Below are positions 21,493-30,174 of a stretch of DNA of 48,175 bases, in pieces. Position 1 is the first letter of the stretch; every line of letters starts with the position of its first letter. Source of the stretch: DATBRG01 sp036560445. Its GTDB lineage: Bacteria > Pseudomonadota > Gammaproteobacteria > Burkholderiales > Methylophilaceae. The stretch covers positions 1-48,175 of the forward strand of contig DATBRG010000008.1 of the NCBI GenBank assembly GCA_036560445.1, read 5' to 3'. The notes under the pieces are model-generated. The model saw only the letters and a list, made by a program, of their open reading frames with translations, did not search any database and was not told the origin of the DNA. Made by a program: the position numbers and the translations under genes.

Positions 21493-22530
21493 ATGATAGA
21501 AACTGATCGCCTGATCGCAGCAGAGCCAACAAATCCGCAAGAAGAGGCACTGGAACGTGCTCTGCGCCCCAAGGCGCTGGAAGAATATATCGGACAGGAA
21601 AAAGCACGCGGCCAGCTGGAGATTTTCATTAATGCGGCTCGCGGCCGCACTGAGGCGCTGGATCATGTGCTGTTGTTCGGTCCGCCTGGCTTGGGTAAAA
21701 CCACTCTGGCGCACATCATTGCCCGGGAGATGGGCGTTAACCTGCGCCAGACTTCTGGCCCTGTGCTGGAACGTGCTGGCGATCTGGCAGCGCTACTGAC
21801 TAATCTTGAACCCAACGACGTACTGTTTATCGATGAGATTCATCGCTTGTCGCCAGTCGTCGAGGAAATTCTTTACCCGGCCATGGAAGACTATCGGCTG
21901 GACATCATGATAGGCGAAGGCCCTGCCGCGCGCTCAGTACGATTAGATTTGCCGCCGTTTACGTTGGTGGGTGCAACTACTCGTGCTGGTATGTTGACCA
22001 ATCCATTGCGTGATCGTTTTGGTATCGTCTCGCGGTTGGAGTTTTATACCTCGGAAGAGTTGGCGCGCATCGTTCATCGTTCAGCTGGCTTGCTAGAGGT
22101 TCCGATAGTTGAGGATGGCGCACTGGAAATCGCCAAGCGTTCCCGTGGTACGCCGCGTATTGCCAACCGCTTGCTGCGTCGGGTACGTGATTATGCGCAG
22201 GTCAAGGCAGATGGCACGGTATCAGCAATTATCGCTGATGCTGCACTCAAGATGCTGGATGTGGACAAGCTTGGTTTTGACGTGATGGATAGAAAGCTAC
22301 TGCTGGCTGTGCTGGAAAAATTTGGCGGTGGCCCGGTTGGTCTGGATAACCTGGCGGCAGCTATTGGCGAAGAGCGCGATACGATTGAAGACGTGTTGGA
22401 ACCTTACCTGATCCAGCAGGGCTACCTGATGCGCACCCCGCGCGGCCGTGTTGCCACCCAGCAGGCTTACCTGCACTTTGGCCTGCCACTGCCCAAGAGC
22501 CTTGCCAGTGGAGAGTTATGGCAGGAGTGA
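21493..22530 (+). CDS. ruvB: Holliday junction helicase RuvB
   Basis: The 345-residue AAA+ ATPase has Walker A GPPGLGKTTLAHI, Walker B DVLFIDEIHRLSP, sensor 1 LVGATTRAGML, the arginine-finger region NPLRDRFGIVSRLEFY, and a C-terminal winged helix (YLMRTPRGRVATQQAY). It drives branch migration of Holliday junctions bound by RuvA. It starts 6 bp after ruvA and overlaps ybgC by 13 bp, so the DNA-repair and Tol genes are physically linked in one run. Confidence 0.97.
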   Translation: MIETDRLIAAEPTNPQEEALERALRPKALEEYIGQEKARGQLEIFINAARGRTEALDHVLLFGPPGLGKTTLAHIIAREMGVNLRQTSGPVLERAGDLAALLTNLEPNDVLFIDEIHRLSPVVEEILYPAMEDYRLDIMIGEGPAARSVRLDLPPFTLVGATTRAGMLTNPLRDRFGIVSRLEFYTSEELARIVHRSAGLLEVPIVEDGALEIAKRSRGTPRIANRLLRRVRDYAQVKADGTVSAIIADAALKMLDVDKLGFDVMDRKLLLAVLEKFGGGPVGLDNLAAAIGEERDTIEDVLEPYLIQQGYLMRTPRGRVATQQAYLHFGLPLPKSLASGELWQE

Positions 22531-22949
22531 GGCAATTCGAGTGGCCTGTCCGTGTCTATTACGAAGATACGGACGCTGGCGGCGTGGTTTACCACGCCAA
22601 TTACCTGAACTTCATGGAACGTGCCCGCACCGAATGGCTACGCAGCCTGGGTTTCGAACAGACGGAACTCAAATCAGAGTTGGGAGTCATCTTCGTAGTG
22701 CGCGGGCTTAAGTTACAATATCGCAGGCCCGCATGTTTTAATGACCAGCTCACGGTCATCACTAAACTTATCAAGGTTGGACGTAGCTTGCTTGAGTTTG
22801 AACAAACTATACAGCGCCAGAACAAAGACAATACAGAACTGCTTACCCAGGCCACCATTGAGGTGGTTTGTGTAGATGCGCAGCAATTTAAGCCTATTAG
22901 TATCCCCGCTTCAATTACAAACAAAATGCAAATGACGGAGTCTCAATGA
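22518..22949 (+). CDS. ybgC: Tol-Pal-associated acyl-CoA thioesterase
   Basis: The 143-residue hotdog-fold protein carries VYYEDTDAGGVVYHANYLNF, with the catalytic Asp and the HxxY segment of the YbgC/4-hydroxybenzoyl-CoA thioesterase group. YbgC hydrolyses acyl-CoA or acyl-ACP thioesters at the inner membrane and is the usual first gene of tol operons, possibly linking lipid metabolism to envelope maintenance. ATG 22518 lies inside the ruvB 3' end, and its stop overlaps tolQ by 4 bp. Confidence 0.94.
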   Translation: MAGVRQFEWPVRVYYEDTDAGGVVYHANYLNFMERARTEWLRSLGFEQTELKSELGVIFVVRGLKLQYRRPACFNDQLTVITKLIKVGRSLLEFEQTIQRQNKDNTELLTQATIEVVCVDAQQFKPISIPASITNKMQMTESQ

Positions 22950-23632
22950 ATCCCCCAATTACACCTACTGCGGATATGTCGCTATTTACCCTGCTTTCCG
23001 GTGCCAGCTTGCCTGTGCAGATGGTCATGGCAGTATTGTTGCTGACTTCGCTGGTCTCCTGGTGGTACATCTTTATCAAGGTATTTACTATCAGCCGTGC
23101 CGATAAGGAAGCTGTGGATTTTGAGCATATATTCTGGACTGGCGGCGACCTAAACAAACTCTACGAGGGCGTGACTGCAGGCCGCCGCAAGGTGCAAGGC
23201 CTTGCTAGCATATTTGAGGCAGGGTTCAAGGAATACGCCAGGCTAAAACGCCAGACCGGGCTGGAGGTCAGCGACGTCATGGAAGGTTCGCGCCGCGCCA
23301 TGCGTGCCGCCTATAATCGAGAGATGGATGAGCTGGATGCGCACTTGCCTTTCCTTGCTTCGGTCGGCTCGGTAAGCCCATATATTGGCTTGTTTGGCAC
23401 GGTGTGGGGCATCATGAATGCATTTCGCGGTTTGGCCAATGTGGCGCAAGCGACGCTGGCGCATGTAGCCCCAGGCATTGCTGAGGCCTTGATAGCTACC
23501 GCTATTGGCCTATTCGCTGCGATTCCCGCAGTGATTGCATATAACCGTTTTGCTGCAGGTGTAGATCGTCTGGCAGTGCGTTATGAGAGTTTCATGGAAG
23601 AGTTCACCAATATCCTGCAGCGTAAGGCCTGA
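22946..23632 (+). CDS. tolQ: Tol-Pal system proton channel subunit TolQ
   Basis: The 228-residue inner-membrane protein has three membrane segments, the first at about 27-48 (MVMAVLLLTSLVSWWYIFIK), then a cytoplasmic domain and the paired helices SVGSVSPYIGLFGTVWGIMN and IAEALIATAIGLFAAIPAVI, typical of TolQ/ExbB/MotA proteins. With TolR it forms the proton channel that energises TolA. The ATGA overlap with ybgC suggests coupled translation. Confidence 0.96.
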   Translation: MNPPITPTADMSLFTLLSGASLPVQMVMAVLLLTSLVSWWYIFIKVFTISRADKEAVDFEHIFWTGGDLNKLYEGVTAGRRKVQGLASIFEAGFKEYARLKRQTGLEVSDVMEGSRRAMRAAYNREMDELDAHLPFLASVGSVSPYIGLFGTVWGIMNAFRGLANVAQATLAHVAPGIAEALIATAIGLFAAIPAVIAYNRFAAGVDRLAVRYESFMEEFTNILQRKA

Positions 23633-23637
23633 TTGCG

Positions 23638-24039
23638 ATGAGTCGCCGCAAATCCCGCCGCCTGATGAACCAGATCAACGTCGTGCCTTATATCGACGTG
23701 ACATTGGTGCTGCTGGTCATATTCATGGTAACGGCACCGCTGACTAACCCCGGTGTGGTTGATTTGCCGCAGGTTGGTCAGGCACTCAAGCAGGCAAGCT
23801 CGCCTATGGTGGTGACAATCAAGCCAGATGGCAAAGCCGAGTTGGATGGTAAGGCCATGGAGCGCGACCAGCTGCTATTTGAGGTGCGCAATACGCTGGA
23901 GAAAGAACCGCAACGCTCAGTGGTAGTAGCTGCCGATGAAAAAGTGCAATACGGCAAGGTTATCCAGGTGATGGATATGCTGAAACAGGCAAAGGTCGAG
24001 AAAGTAGGGCTGTTATTCAAGCCTGCGCCTAATCAATAA
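23638..24039 (+). CDS. tolR: Tol-Pal system protein TolR
   Basis: The 133-residue ExbD/TolR-family protein has a short cytoplasmic start (MSRRKSRRLMNQINVVPYID), a single membrane helix with the channel Asp (PYIDVTLVLLVIFMVTAPL), and a periplasmic domain that binds peptidoglycan. The Asp in the helix is the expected proton-pathway residue. It starts 5 bp after tolQ. Confidence 0.96.
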   Translation: MSRRKSRRLMNQINVVPYIDVTLVLLVIFMVTAPLTNPGVVDLPQVGQALKQASSPMVVTIKPDGKAELDGKAMERDQLLFEVRNTLEKEPQRSVVVAADEKVQYGKVIQVMDMLKQAKVEKVGLLFKPAPNQ

Positions 24040-24043
24040 AGAC

Positions 24044-24844
24044 ATGATACGCGCTCACGAAAACCCGCTGGCACTGCGCGCTGGAGCATTATCTATACTG
24101 GTGCATATTGTACTGGTAGCTATCTTGTTGCTGTCTTTCAACTGGAAAGCCGTGCAGCCAGCGAATGTTGCGCAAGTGGAATTGTGGGATAGCCTACCCA
24201 CGCTACAGCCGGTGATTGAGCCTACTCCTTTGCCGCCCGAGCCACCAAAGCCAGAACCTGTGATTAAAGAAGAACCTAAGCCCGAGCCTCCACCGGAGCC
24301 TAAGGCCGAGATTGAGATCAAGAAGAAGCCTCCGGTTGAAGTAAAACCCAAAATAGAAAAACCGAAGCCAGAGGAAAAACCTAAGCCAGATCCGGCGGTC
24401 AAAGCCAAAGAGGAAGAAAAGAAACGTCAGGACCAGCTAAAGAAACTGCAGCAAATGCTGGCAGAAGAAGACAAGAATATGCAGCACGAGCAGCAGAAAA
24501 AAGATGCTCAGGCCTCAACTCAAGAACATGCAGCGCAATCTGCAGCCGCAGCAAAGGGTGAAGTTGATAAATATATAGGGCTGGTCAGCAGCAAGATTAG
24601 GCCGTACGTGAATAAGCAGTTATGCGGCTCTGGCAAACCAGAACTGACTTATGAGATTTCCTTGCTGCCCACAGGGGAGATATCCGGTAGCCCCAAGCTC
24701 ATCAAGGGTAGTGGCATCACCGCTTGCGATGATGCCGTTGACCGCGCTATCAGGCAGGCAAACCCGCTACCCAAGCCTTCAGCAGAGATTCTTGGCCAGG
24801 TCAGGGATCTTATTTTGAAATTTAGACCGAATGACGACAACTAG
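24044..24844 (+). CDS. tolA: Tol-Pal system protein TolA
   Basis: The 266-residue protein has one N-terminal membrane helix (about 15-33), a Pro/Lys/Glu-rich spacer (about 55-130) that shifts into a charged helical region (about 130-175), and a C-terminal TonB_C/TolA-III-like domain (about 180-262). Two Cys (LCGSGK and ITACDDAV) probably form the conserved periplasmic disulfide of domain III. TolA connects the TolQR motor to TolB and Pal at the outer membrane during constriction. It follows tolR by 4 bp. Confidence 0.94.
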   Translation: MIRAHENPLALRAGALSILVHIVLVAILLLSFNWKAVQPANVAQVELWDSLPTLQPVIEPTPLPPEPPKPEPVIKEEPKPEPPPEPKAEIEIKKKPPVEVKPKIEKPKPEEKPKPDPAVKAKEEEKKRQDQLKKLQQMLAEEDKNMQHEQQKKDAQASTQEHAAQSAAAAKGEVDKYIGLVSSKIRPYVNKQLCGSGKPELTYEISLLPTGEISGSPKLIKGSGITACDDAVDRAIRQANPLPKPSAEILGQVRDLILKFRPNDDN

Positions 24845-24900
24845 TTTGATAAAATATGCATAGGGGAACTTTGCATAACTTTTTTTGCCCTACTCACCAA

Positions 24901-26190
24901 ATGATAAAATTCCGTTCGCTTCTTATTTCCTTAGTTTTGCTGATGCCGTTTGCCAGCCATGCTGCGCTTACGGTGGAAATTGTCGGTGGTGCTGCCCAGC
25001 AGATACCAATCGCCATCGTGCCATTTGCGCAGCCAGCTAATCAGCCATCCCTGGGCCAGCAGGATAGTATTGCTACCATTGTTGGCGCTGATTTGCGTCG
25101 CAGTGGGCTATTTCGGGTGCTGGAAACCCGCGCTGCCGCCAATCAGCCGCATCAACTGGATGAGGTTAAGTACCAGGAATGGGCAGCATTGCAAGCGCAG
25201 GCGCTTACCATAGGCAATATCGAGAGTCTGCCTGGTAACCGGCTCAAGGTATCTTTCCAGTTATTGGATGTGCTCAAGCAAAGCTCACTGGGTGGGCTTG
25301 AATACAACATAACACCGGCTCAATTGCGTAATACCGCGCATCGTATTGCCGATTTCATCTATCAAAAGCTTACTGGCGAAATGGGCGTATTTGCTACCCG
25401 TATTGCCTATGTAACCAAGACAGGGACGCGCTACTCGCTGCAAGTGGCAGATGCCGACGGCTATAACCCGCAAACGGTGGTTGCATCTGGCGAGCCTATC
25501 ATTTCTCCTACATGGTCGCCCGATGGCACAAAACTGGCTTATGTCTCGTTCGAGAAAAAGAAACCGGTCATTTTTGTGCAGTCATTAGTATCTGGCCAGC
25601 GTTATGTGCTGGCAAATTTTAAAGGCAATAACAGCGCGCCATCGTGGTCACCAGATGGCAAACGGTTAGCTATCGTGCTTACGCATTCCTCCAATTCTCA
25701 AATCTTCACCATTAATGCAGATGGTACCGGGTTACAGCCATTGACCCATACTAGTGCGATTGATACCGAGCCGGTATGGTCGCCAGATGCCAAGTGGATA
25801 TATTTCACCTCGGATCGCGGCGGTAGCCCTCAGATATATCGTATATCCTCTGCTGGCGGGGATGCACAGCGCATCACTTTTGAAGGGGTGTATAACGTGA
25901 GCCCCCGTATCTCGCCGGATGGAAAGTCGCTGGCCTATATCCGGCAAGAGCAGGGGAAATTCCGCGTTACTATCCAAGACCTAGCCAGTGGCCAAGTGCA
26001 GATATTAAGTGATAGCGCCAAGGATGAATCGCCAAGCTTTGCCCCCAATGGCCGCTTGATCATTTATGCCACCAGTATAAATGGTAAGGGCGCGCTAGCC
26101 GCAGTATCTGCTGATGGCCGCGTCAAGCAACGCCTGAGCGAAACCGGCGGCGATGTGCGCGAGCCTGCATGGAGCCCAGCAGCTAACTAA
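24901..26190 (+). CDS. tolB: Tol-Pal system periplasmic beta-propeller TolB
   Basis: ATG 24901 gives 429 residues with a clean signal peptide (MIKFRSLLISLVLLMPFASH, cleavage before ALTVEIVGG); ATG 24856 would bury the signal behind 15 polar residues. The N-terminal domain (to about 155) is followed by a six-bladed propeller with repeated TWSPDGTKLAYVSFE-type blades (also SWSPDGKRLAIV, VWSPDAKWIYFTSDRGG, RISPDGKSLAYI). TolB sits in the periplasm and binds Pal, releasing it when TolA engages. No ribosome-binding site stands out, so expression may be coupled to tolA. Confidence 0.95.
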   Translation: MIKFRSLLISLVLLMPFASHAALTVEIVGGAAQQIPIAIVPFAQPANQPSLGQQDSIATIVGADLRRSGLFRVLETRAAANQPHQLDEVKYQEWAALQAQALTIGNIESLPGNRLKVSFQLLDVLKQSSLGGLEYNITPAQLRNTAHRIADFIYQKLTGEMGVFATRIAYVTKTGTRYSLQVADADGYNPQTVVASGEPIISPTWSPDGTKLAYVSFEKKKPVIFVQSLVSGQRYVLANFKGNNSAPSWSPDGKRLAIVLTHSSNSQIFTINADGTGLQPLTHTSAIDTEPVWSPDAKWIYFTSDRGGSPQIYRISSAGGDAQRITFEGVYNVSPRISPDGKSLAYIRQEQGKFRVTIQDLASGQVQILSDSAKDESPSFAPNGRLIIYATSINGKGALAAVSADGRVKQRLSETGGDVREPAWSPAAN

Positions 26191-26232
26191 ATTTGTTGTC
26201 GTCAATTTTTGTTAATTTAAAGGAGAGAAATA

Positions 26233-26781
26233 ATGAATAAACGTATATTGGTCAGCCTGTTACTGGCGATCTCGCTGGCAGCTTGTTCCAGCAAGCCTAT
26301 CAAGGATACAGCGCCCGCTGTTGAGGATAAGAGCCCATCAACAAGCCAAACTGCGCCAGATACCAGCAAGAATGATTCAGCCTCAACCTCTGGTATGACA
26401 GATACTCAGCCAGCCATCAATCCGCTGAAAGACCCAAACAACATCCTGTCCAAGCGCAGTATCTATTTCGATTACGACAAGGATGAAGTAAAGCCTGAAT
26501 ATCGTGCCCTAGTCGAGGCCCATGCCAAGTATCTGGCAGCACATCCTGATGCCAAGGTATTCCTGCAAGGTAATACTGATGAGCGCGGTACTCGCGAGTA
26601 CAACCTGTCTTTGGGTCAACGCCGTGCAGTGGCTGTGAAGAAGGTGCTGAATGTTCTGGGCGTAGCGGATAAGCAAATCGAGACGGTGAGCTTTGGTGAA
26701 GAAAAAGCCAAGACCAACTGCAGCGATGATGCATGCTGGAAAGATGACCGTCGCGTTGATATTGCCTACGAAAACGAGTAA
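26233..26781 (+). CDS. pal: Peptidoglycan-associated lipoprotein Pal
   Basis: The 182-residue precursor has a lipobox (SLAACSS, Cys18 lipidated), a Ser/Thr/Pro-rich linker with low complexity (about 20-70), and an OmpA-like peptidoglycan-binding domain (about 75-180) with YFDYDKDEVKPEY, LQGNTDERGTREYNLSLGQR and the terminal DDRRVDIAYE. Pal anchors the outer membrane to the cell wall. AAAGGAGAG gives a strong ribosome-binding site, consistent with an abundant lipoprotein. Confidence 0.97.
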   Translation: MNKRILVSLLLAISLAACSSKPIKDTAPAVEDKSPSTSQTAPDTSKNDSASTSGMTDTQPAINPLKDPNNILSKRSIYFDYDKDEVKPEYRALVEAHAKYLAAHPDAKVFLQGNTDERGTREYNLSLGQRRAVAVKKVLNVLGVADKQIETVSFGEEKAKTNCSDDACWKDDRRVDIAYENE

Positions 26782-26786
26782 CTAAC

Positions 26787-27629
26787 ATGCGTAATCTGAT
26801 TCTGGCCTCTCTGCTGGTATTGTCGCAAACTGCCCATGCGGCCTTGTTTGATGATACCGAAGCACGCAAGAAGATTGTGGAATTGCAGCAGCAGATGCAA
26901 AGCCAGAATCAGAGCACGCAAGCCTCGCTGAATGAGCTAAAAAGTAACCAGCAGGCACTGGAAAAGCGTATCACCGATTTGGAGAACACCATCAAAGGTT
27001 TGGGGGTCGTCGATTTGCTGAACCAGATTGATCGCCTTAACCAGGACCTGAGTAAGGTGAAAGGCGATCTTGAGGTCGCCAATCACAATATCCAGACCGG
27101 GCAAGACCGGCAAAAAGATTTATATGTGGACGTTGATGGCCGTTTGCGTAAGCTGGAAGGTGGCACAACCCCTGTAGCGAATACCCCGACTACGCCAGCT
27201 ACAGCATCACCAACCAATACAGCTACTGCAGAAGTCAGCGCGGAAGCTAAGGATTATGAAGCAGCGCAGGATTTATCCAAATCTGGCAAATACAAGGAAG
27301 CGTTCGAAGCTTATACCAAATTCCTGCAAACCTATCCCAATAGCACTATGGCGCCAGATGCCCAGTATGCGCTGGGTTACGCCCAGTTTTCGCTGAAAAA
27401 CTACAAGGCCTCAATGACTACCCAGCAAAAGCTAATCAAGCAATACCCTGATAGCCCCAAGGTGCCTGAAGCCCTGTTTAACATTGCCAATAGCCAGATT
27501 CAACTATCTGATGTAGACGGCGCTAAAAACAGCTTACGCAGCCTGTTGAGCAAATATCCTGATAGCAGCGTTGCGCCGGCAGCGAAAAAGCGCCTGACAG
27601 TGCTGGATTCTATTTCCAAGGCCCACTAG
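26787..27629 (+). CDS. cpoB: Periplasmic division coordinator CpoB (YbgF)
   Basis: The 280-residue precursor has a signal peptide (cleavage expected after THAHA-type AHA near residue 18), a trimerising coiled coil (about 25-110, LQQQMQSQNQSTQASLNELK), a Pro/Thr/Ala linker (about 128-150), and three tetratricopeptide repeats (about 155-275, including YPNSTMAPDAQYALGYAQF). CpoB links peptidoglycan synthesis with Tol-driven outer-membrane constriction. It starts 5 bp after pal, as in most Proteobacteria. Confidence 0.95.
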   Translation: MRNLILASLLVLSQTAHAALFDDTEARKKIVELQQQMQSQNQSTQASLNELKSNQQALEKRITDLENTIKGLGVVDLLNQIDRLNQDLSKVKGDLEVANHNIQTGQDRQKDLYVDVDGRLRKLEGGTTPVANTPTTPATASPTNTATAEVSAEAKDYEAAQDLSKSGKYKEAFEAYTKFLQTYPNSTMAPDAQYALGYAQFSLKNYKASMTTQQKLIKQYPDSPKVPEALFNIANSQIQLSDVDGAKNSLRSLLSKYPDSSVAPAAKKRLTVLDSISKAH

Positions 27630-27690
27630 CAGCTCTAATCCGATAATTCCCGAAGTAACTTGCTTTCAGGCAGGCGTATAATTACGCGCT

Positions 27691-28329
27691 ATGAAATTAC
27701 GCATTTTTGAAATTTTCCATTCCCTGCAAGGGGAGTCTTCGCGTGTAGGCCTGCCCACGGTATTCGTGCGCCTGACTGGCTGCCCAATGCGGTGCGTCTA
27801 CTGCGATACCGCCTATGCTTTTAGCGGTGGTAGCAATATGTCGCTGGATGAAATCATGACTAAGGTTGCCGGTTATGGGGCTAAATACGTCACGGTCACT
27901 GGTGGCGAACCCTTGGCGCAGAAAGATTGTCTGGTTCTGCTCAAACTGCTTTGTGATGCAGGCTATGAAGTGTCACTGGAAACCGGTGGTGCCATCGATA
28001 CCAGCGGTGTCGACGAGCGCGTCGCGGTGATACTGGATGTGAAAACACCAGGCTCGGGCGAGATGGAAAATAATGTATGGGCTAATCTGCAACACCTCAA
28101 AACCAAAGATGAAGTCAAATTTGTACTTTGCGACCGCAGCGATTACGACTGGGCCAAGCAGGTATTGGCTGAACGCGGTCTTGCCGATAAGTGCAGCGTA
28201 TTGTTTTCGCCAGTTTATCAGCAGGTTAACCCGACCGAACTGGCTGAATGGATATTACAGGACAAGCTGCCAGTCCGCATGCAATTGCAATTGCACAAAA
28301 TTTTATGGGGTGAGGTCGCTGGTAAATGA
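27691..28329 (+). CDS. queE: 7-carboxy-7-deazaguanine synthase
   Basis: The 212-residue radical-SAM protein has the cluster motif CPMRCVYCDTAYAF (CxxxCxxC) near residue 31, the SAM-binding GGEP at about 73, and a short C-terminus typical of QueE. It starts IFEIFHSLQGESSRVGLPTV, which is diagnostic. QueE converts 6-carboxytetrahydropterin to 7-carboxy-7-deazaguanine in preQ0/queuosine synthesis. Its stop overlaps the queC start (ATGA). Confidence 0.95.
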   Translation: MKLRIFEIFHSLQGESSRVGLPTVFVRLTGCPMRCVYCDTAYAFSGGSNMSLDEIMTKVAGYGAKYVTVTGGEPLAQKDCLVLLKLLCDAGYEVSLETGGAIDTSGVDERVAVILDVKTPGSGEMENNVWANLQHLKTKDEVKFVLCDRSDYDWAKQVLAERGLADKCSVLFSPVYQQVNPTELAEWILQDKLPVRMQLQLHKILWGEVAGK

Positions 28330-29027
28330 GTGGTGTAGAAAAAAGCGCAGTTGTGCTACTTTCTGGCGGACTAGATTCCGCCACAGTCCTCGCGATTGCG
28401 CGTGATCAGGGCTACCAGTGCTATTGCCTGAGCTTGGATTATCATCAGCGTCATGTAGCAGAACTCCATGCCGCCAAGCTGGTTGCAAAGGCTCTGGGCG
28501 CGGTTGCACATCGTACTACACAGCTTGATCTCTCGATGTTTGGCGGCTCGGCCCTGACCGACGATAAGATTGATGTGCCGCAAGCGCCAACCGAGGGTAT
28601 CCCTGTCACTTACGTCCCCGCGCGCAACACCATTATGCTTTCACTGGCTCTGGCCTGGGCCGAGGTGCTTAAGGCGCAGGATATTTTTATTGGCGTCAAT
28701 GCCCTGGATTACTCAGGGTATCCTGATTGCCGTGGCGAATATGTACAGGCTTTCCAGCGCATGGCTAATTTGGCCACCAAGAGTGCGGTCGAGGGTAAAA
28801 CCATCACAGTACATGCGCCGCTGATAGACATGACCAAGGCACAAATCATCAAGCAAGGGCTGGCGCTGGGTGTGGATTACGGCATGACAGTTTCTTGTTA
28901 CCAGGCCGATGAAGCAGGACGGGCCTGTGGTTTATGCGATTCTTGCCGGTTCCGTAAAGAAGGGTTTGCCGCTGCCGGCGTCATCGATCCAACGCATTAT
29001 CAGCCAAGCTATCAGGGCGCAGTTTAA
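28326..29027 (+). CDS. queC: 7-cyano-7-deazaguanine (preQ0) synthase
   Basis: The 233-residue protein starts with the PP-loop ATPase motif VVLLSGGLDSATVLA, contains VPARNTIMLSLALAWAE, and ends with a zinc site formed by Cys residues in CYQADEAGRACGLCDSCRFR. QueC uses ATP and ammonia to make preQ0 from 7-carboxy-7-deazaguanine, the step after QueE. The 4-bp overlap with queE indicates one operon for the queuosine tRNA modification pathway. Confidence 0.96.
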   Translation: MSGVEKSAVVLLSGGLDSATVLAIARDQGYQCYCLSLDYHQRHVAELHAAKLVAKALGAVAHRTTQLDLSMFGGSALTDDKIDVPQAPTEGIPVTYVPARNTIMLSLALAWAEVLKAQDIFIGVNALDYSGYPDCRGEYVQAFQRMANLATKSAVEGKTITVHAPLIDMTKAQIIKQGLALGVDYGMTVSCYQADEAGRACGLCDSCRFRKEGFAAAGVIDPTHYQPSYQGAV

Positions 29028-29042
29028 CCGGCGAGATTTACC

Positions 29043-29072
29043 TTGCCAAAGTACTAAAAAATAACGTAAAAT
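29043..29072 (+). promoter_or_regulatory. Sigma-70 promoter of the rpsP operon
   Basis: TTGCCA (29043-29048), an 18-bp AT-rich spacer and TAAAAT (29067-29072), located 37 bp before the rpsP start. Confidence 0.65.
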
Positions 29073-29108
29073 CCGCCCCTTTCTGCAAAACTAAAGAGAA
29101 CAACTATT

Positions 29109-29603
29109 ATGGTGATCATTCGACTAGCCCGTGGTGGCGCGAAGAAAACCCCTTTCTACAGCGTAGTGGTAGCTGATTCACGCAATCGCCGTGATGGCCG
29201 TTTTATTGAGCGTGTAGGCTTCTATAATCCGCTGGCTAAAGCTGGTCAAGAAGGCCTGCGCCTCGACACCGCCCGTATCAGCCACTGGCAAAGCAATGGC
29301 GCGCAGTTGTCTGATTGCGTTGCACGTCTTGTCAAGCAGGATGCTAAAGGCCCTGAGGCTGCTGAAGCTGCTAAGGCCAAAGACGCGGCCAAGGTTGCCA
29401 ATGCTAAAGCAGCTGCCGCTGCCAAGCTGGCAGCTGAAGCCAAGGCTGCTGCAGATGCCGCCGCCGCTAAGGAAGCTGAAGAAGCCGCTGCTGCAAAGCA
29501 AGCCGCCAAGGAAGCAGAGGCTGCTGCCAAAGCTGCTGAAGCTGAAGTTGCCGCTGAGCCAGAGCCAGCAGCAGATACTCCAGAAGCACCAGAAGCCGCT
29601 TAA
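29109..29603 (+). CDS. rpsP: 30S ribosomal protein S16 with long Ala/Lys/Glu tail
   Basis: Residues 1-78 are a complete S16 (MVIIRLARGGAKKTPFYSVV, RDGRFIERVGFYNPLAK, ARISHWQSNGAQLSD). Residues about 79-164 are an extra low-complexity tail of Ala, Lys and Glu with AAKA-type repeats ending in an acidic AEPEPAADTPEAPEAA segment. S16 is normally 80-90 residues, so the protein is nearly doubled. Extended S16 tails are known in some bacteria; the likely structure is a long helix reaching out from the 30S body. The gene begins the rpsP-rimM-trmD-rplS operon. Confidence 0.96.
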   Translation: MVIIRLARGGAKKTPFYSVVVADSRNRRDGRFIERVGFYNPLAKAGQEGLRLDTARISHWQSNGAQLSDCVARLVKQDAKGPEAAEAAKAKDAAKVANAKAAAAAKLAAEAKAAADAAAAKEAEEAAAAKQAAKEAEAAAKAAEAEVAAEPEPAADTPEAPEAA

Positions 29604-29616
29604 TTATTCAGCTTAC

Positions 29617-29636
29617 GCACTTGTATTTACAGGTGC
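29617..29636 (+). promoter_or_regulatory. Hairpin between rpsP and rimM
   Basis: GCACTTGT and ACAGGTGC form an 8-bp stem (one G-T) with loop ATTT. There is no T-run, so it is more likely an mRNA processing or stability element that separates the highly expressed rpsP message from rimM and trmD than a full terminator. Confidence 0.35.
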
Positions 29637-29661
29637 AGTAGCTGGAAAGTTAAGTTAAGCG

Positions 29662-30174
29662 ATGACGGAAATGGTAATCATGGGGCGCATAGTCGCCCCA
29701 TATGGCATTTATGGCTGGCTGAAAGTAAAGCCAGAGACAGAAACGCTGGATAGCCTGTTTGATTATCCTGAATGGTGGCTGGGTCGTCAGGATGGAATGA
29801 GAAATACCCCCTGGCAGAAGTTTGATGTAGAGGCAATCAAACTCCATGTTGATACTTTGGTAGTAAAACTGCATGGGATTGATGATAGGGATGCCGCACT
29901 GGCCTTCAAAAGCAAGCATGTAGCGGTGCCGCGCGAGACCCTACCGGAAGTTGGCGAGAATGAATATTACTGGTCTGATTTAATCGGGCTGACAGTCAAA
30001 AATCAGCAACAAGTTGATTTTGGCAAAGTGGTGGAAGTATTTGAGACCGGTGCTAATGATGTATTGGTCGTGCAGGGTGACCGGGAGCGCTTGATTCCTT
30101 TCACAGCTGAAGTAGTGCTGGATGTGGACATGGTAGCGAAGACCATATTGGTTGACTGGGATGCAGAGTTTTGA
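29662..30174 (+). CDS. rimM: Ribosome maturation factor RimM
   Basis: The 170-residue protein has the N-terminal RimM barrel (VIMGRIVAPYGIYGWLKVKP) and a PRC-barrel C-terminal half (EYYWSDLIGLTVKNQ, VLVVQGDRERLIPFTAEVV). RimM assists assembly of the 30S head around S19 and S13. It lies between rpsP and trmD in the conserved order, and its stop overlaps the trmD TTG start (TTGA). Confidence 0.96.
   Translation: MTEMVIMGRIVAPYGIYGWLKVKPETETLDSLFDYPEWWLGRQDGMRNTPWQKFDVEAIKLHVDTLVVKLHGIDDRDAALAFKSKHVAVPRETLPEVGENEYYWSDLIGLTVKNQQQVDFGKVVEVFETGANDVLVVQGDRERLIPFTAEVVLDVDMVAKTILVDWDAEF

Noticed and set aside
24055..24408. Gly/Ser-rich reverse frame opposite tolA
   Set aside because: It mirrors the Pro/Lys/Glu-rich spacer of TolA.
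29246..29530. Ala-rich reverse frames opposite rpsP
   Set aside because: They are antisense images of the GCN-rich S16 tail.
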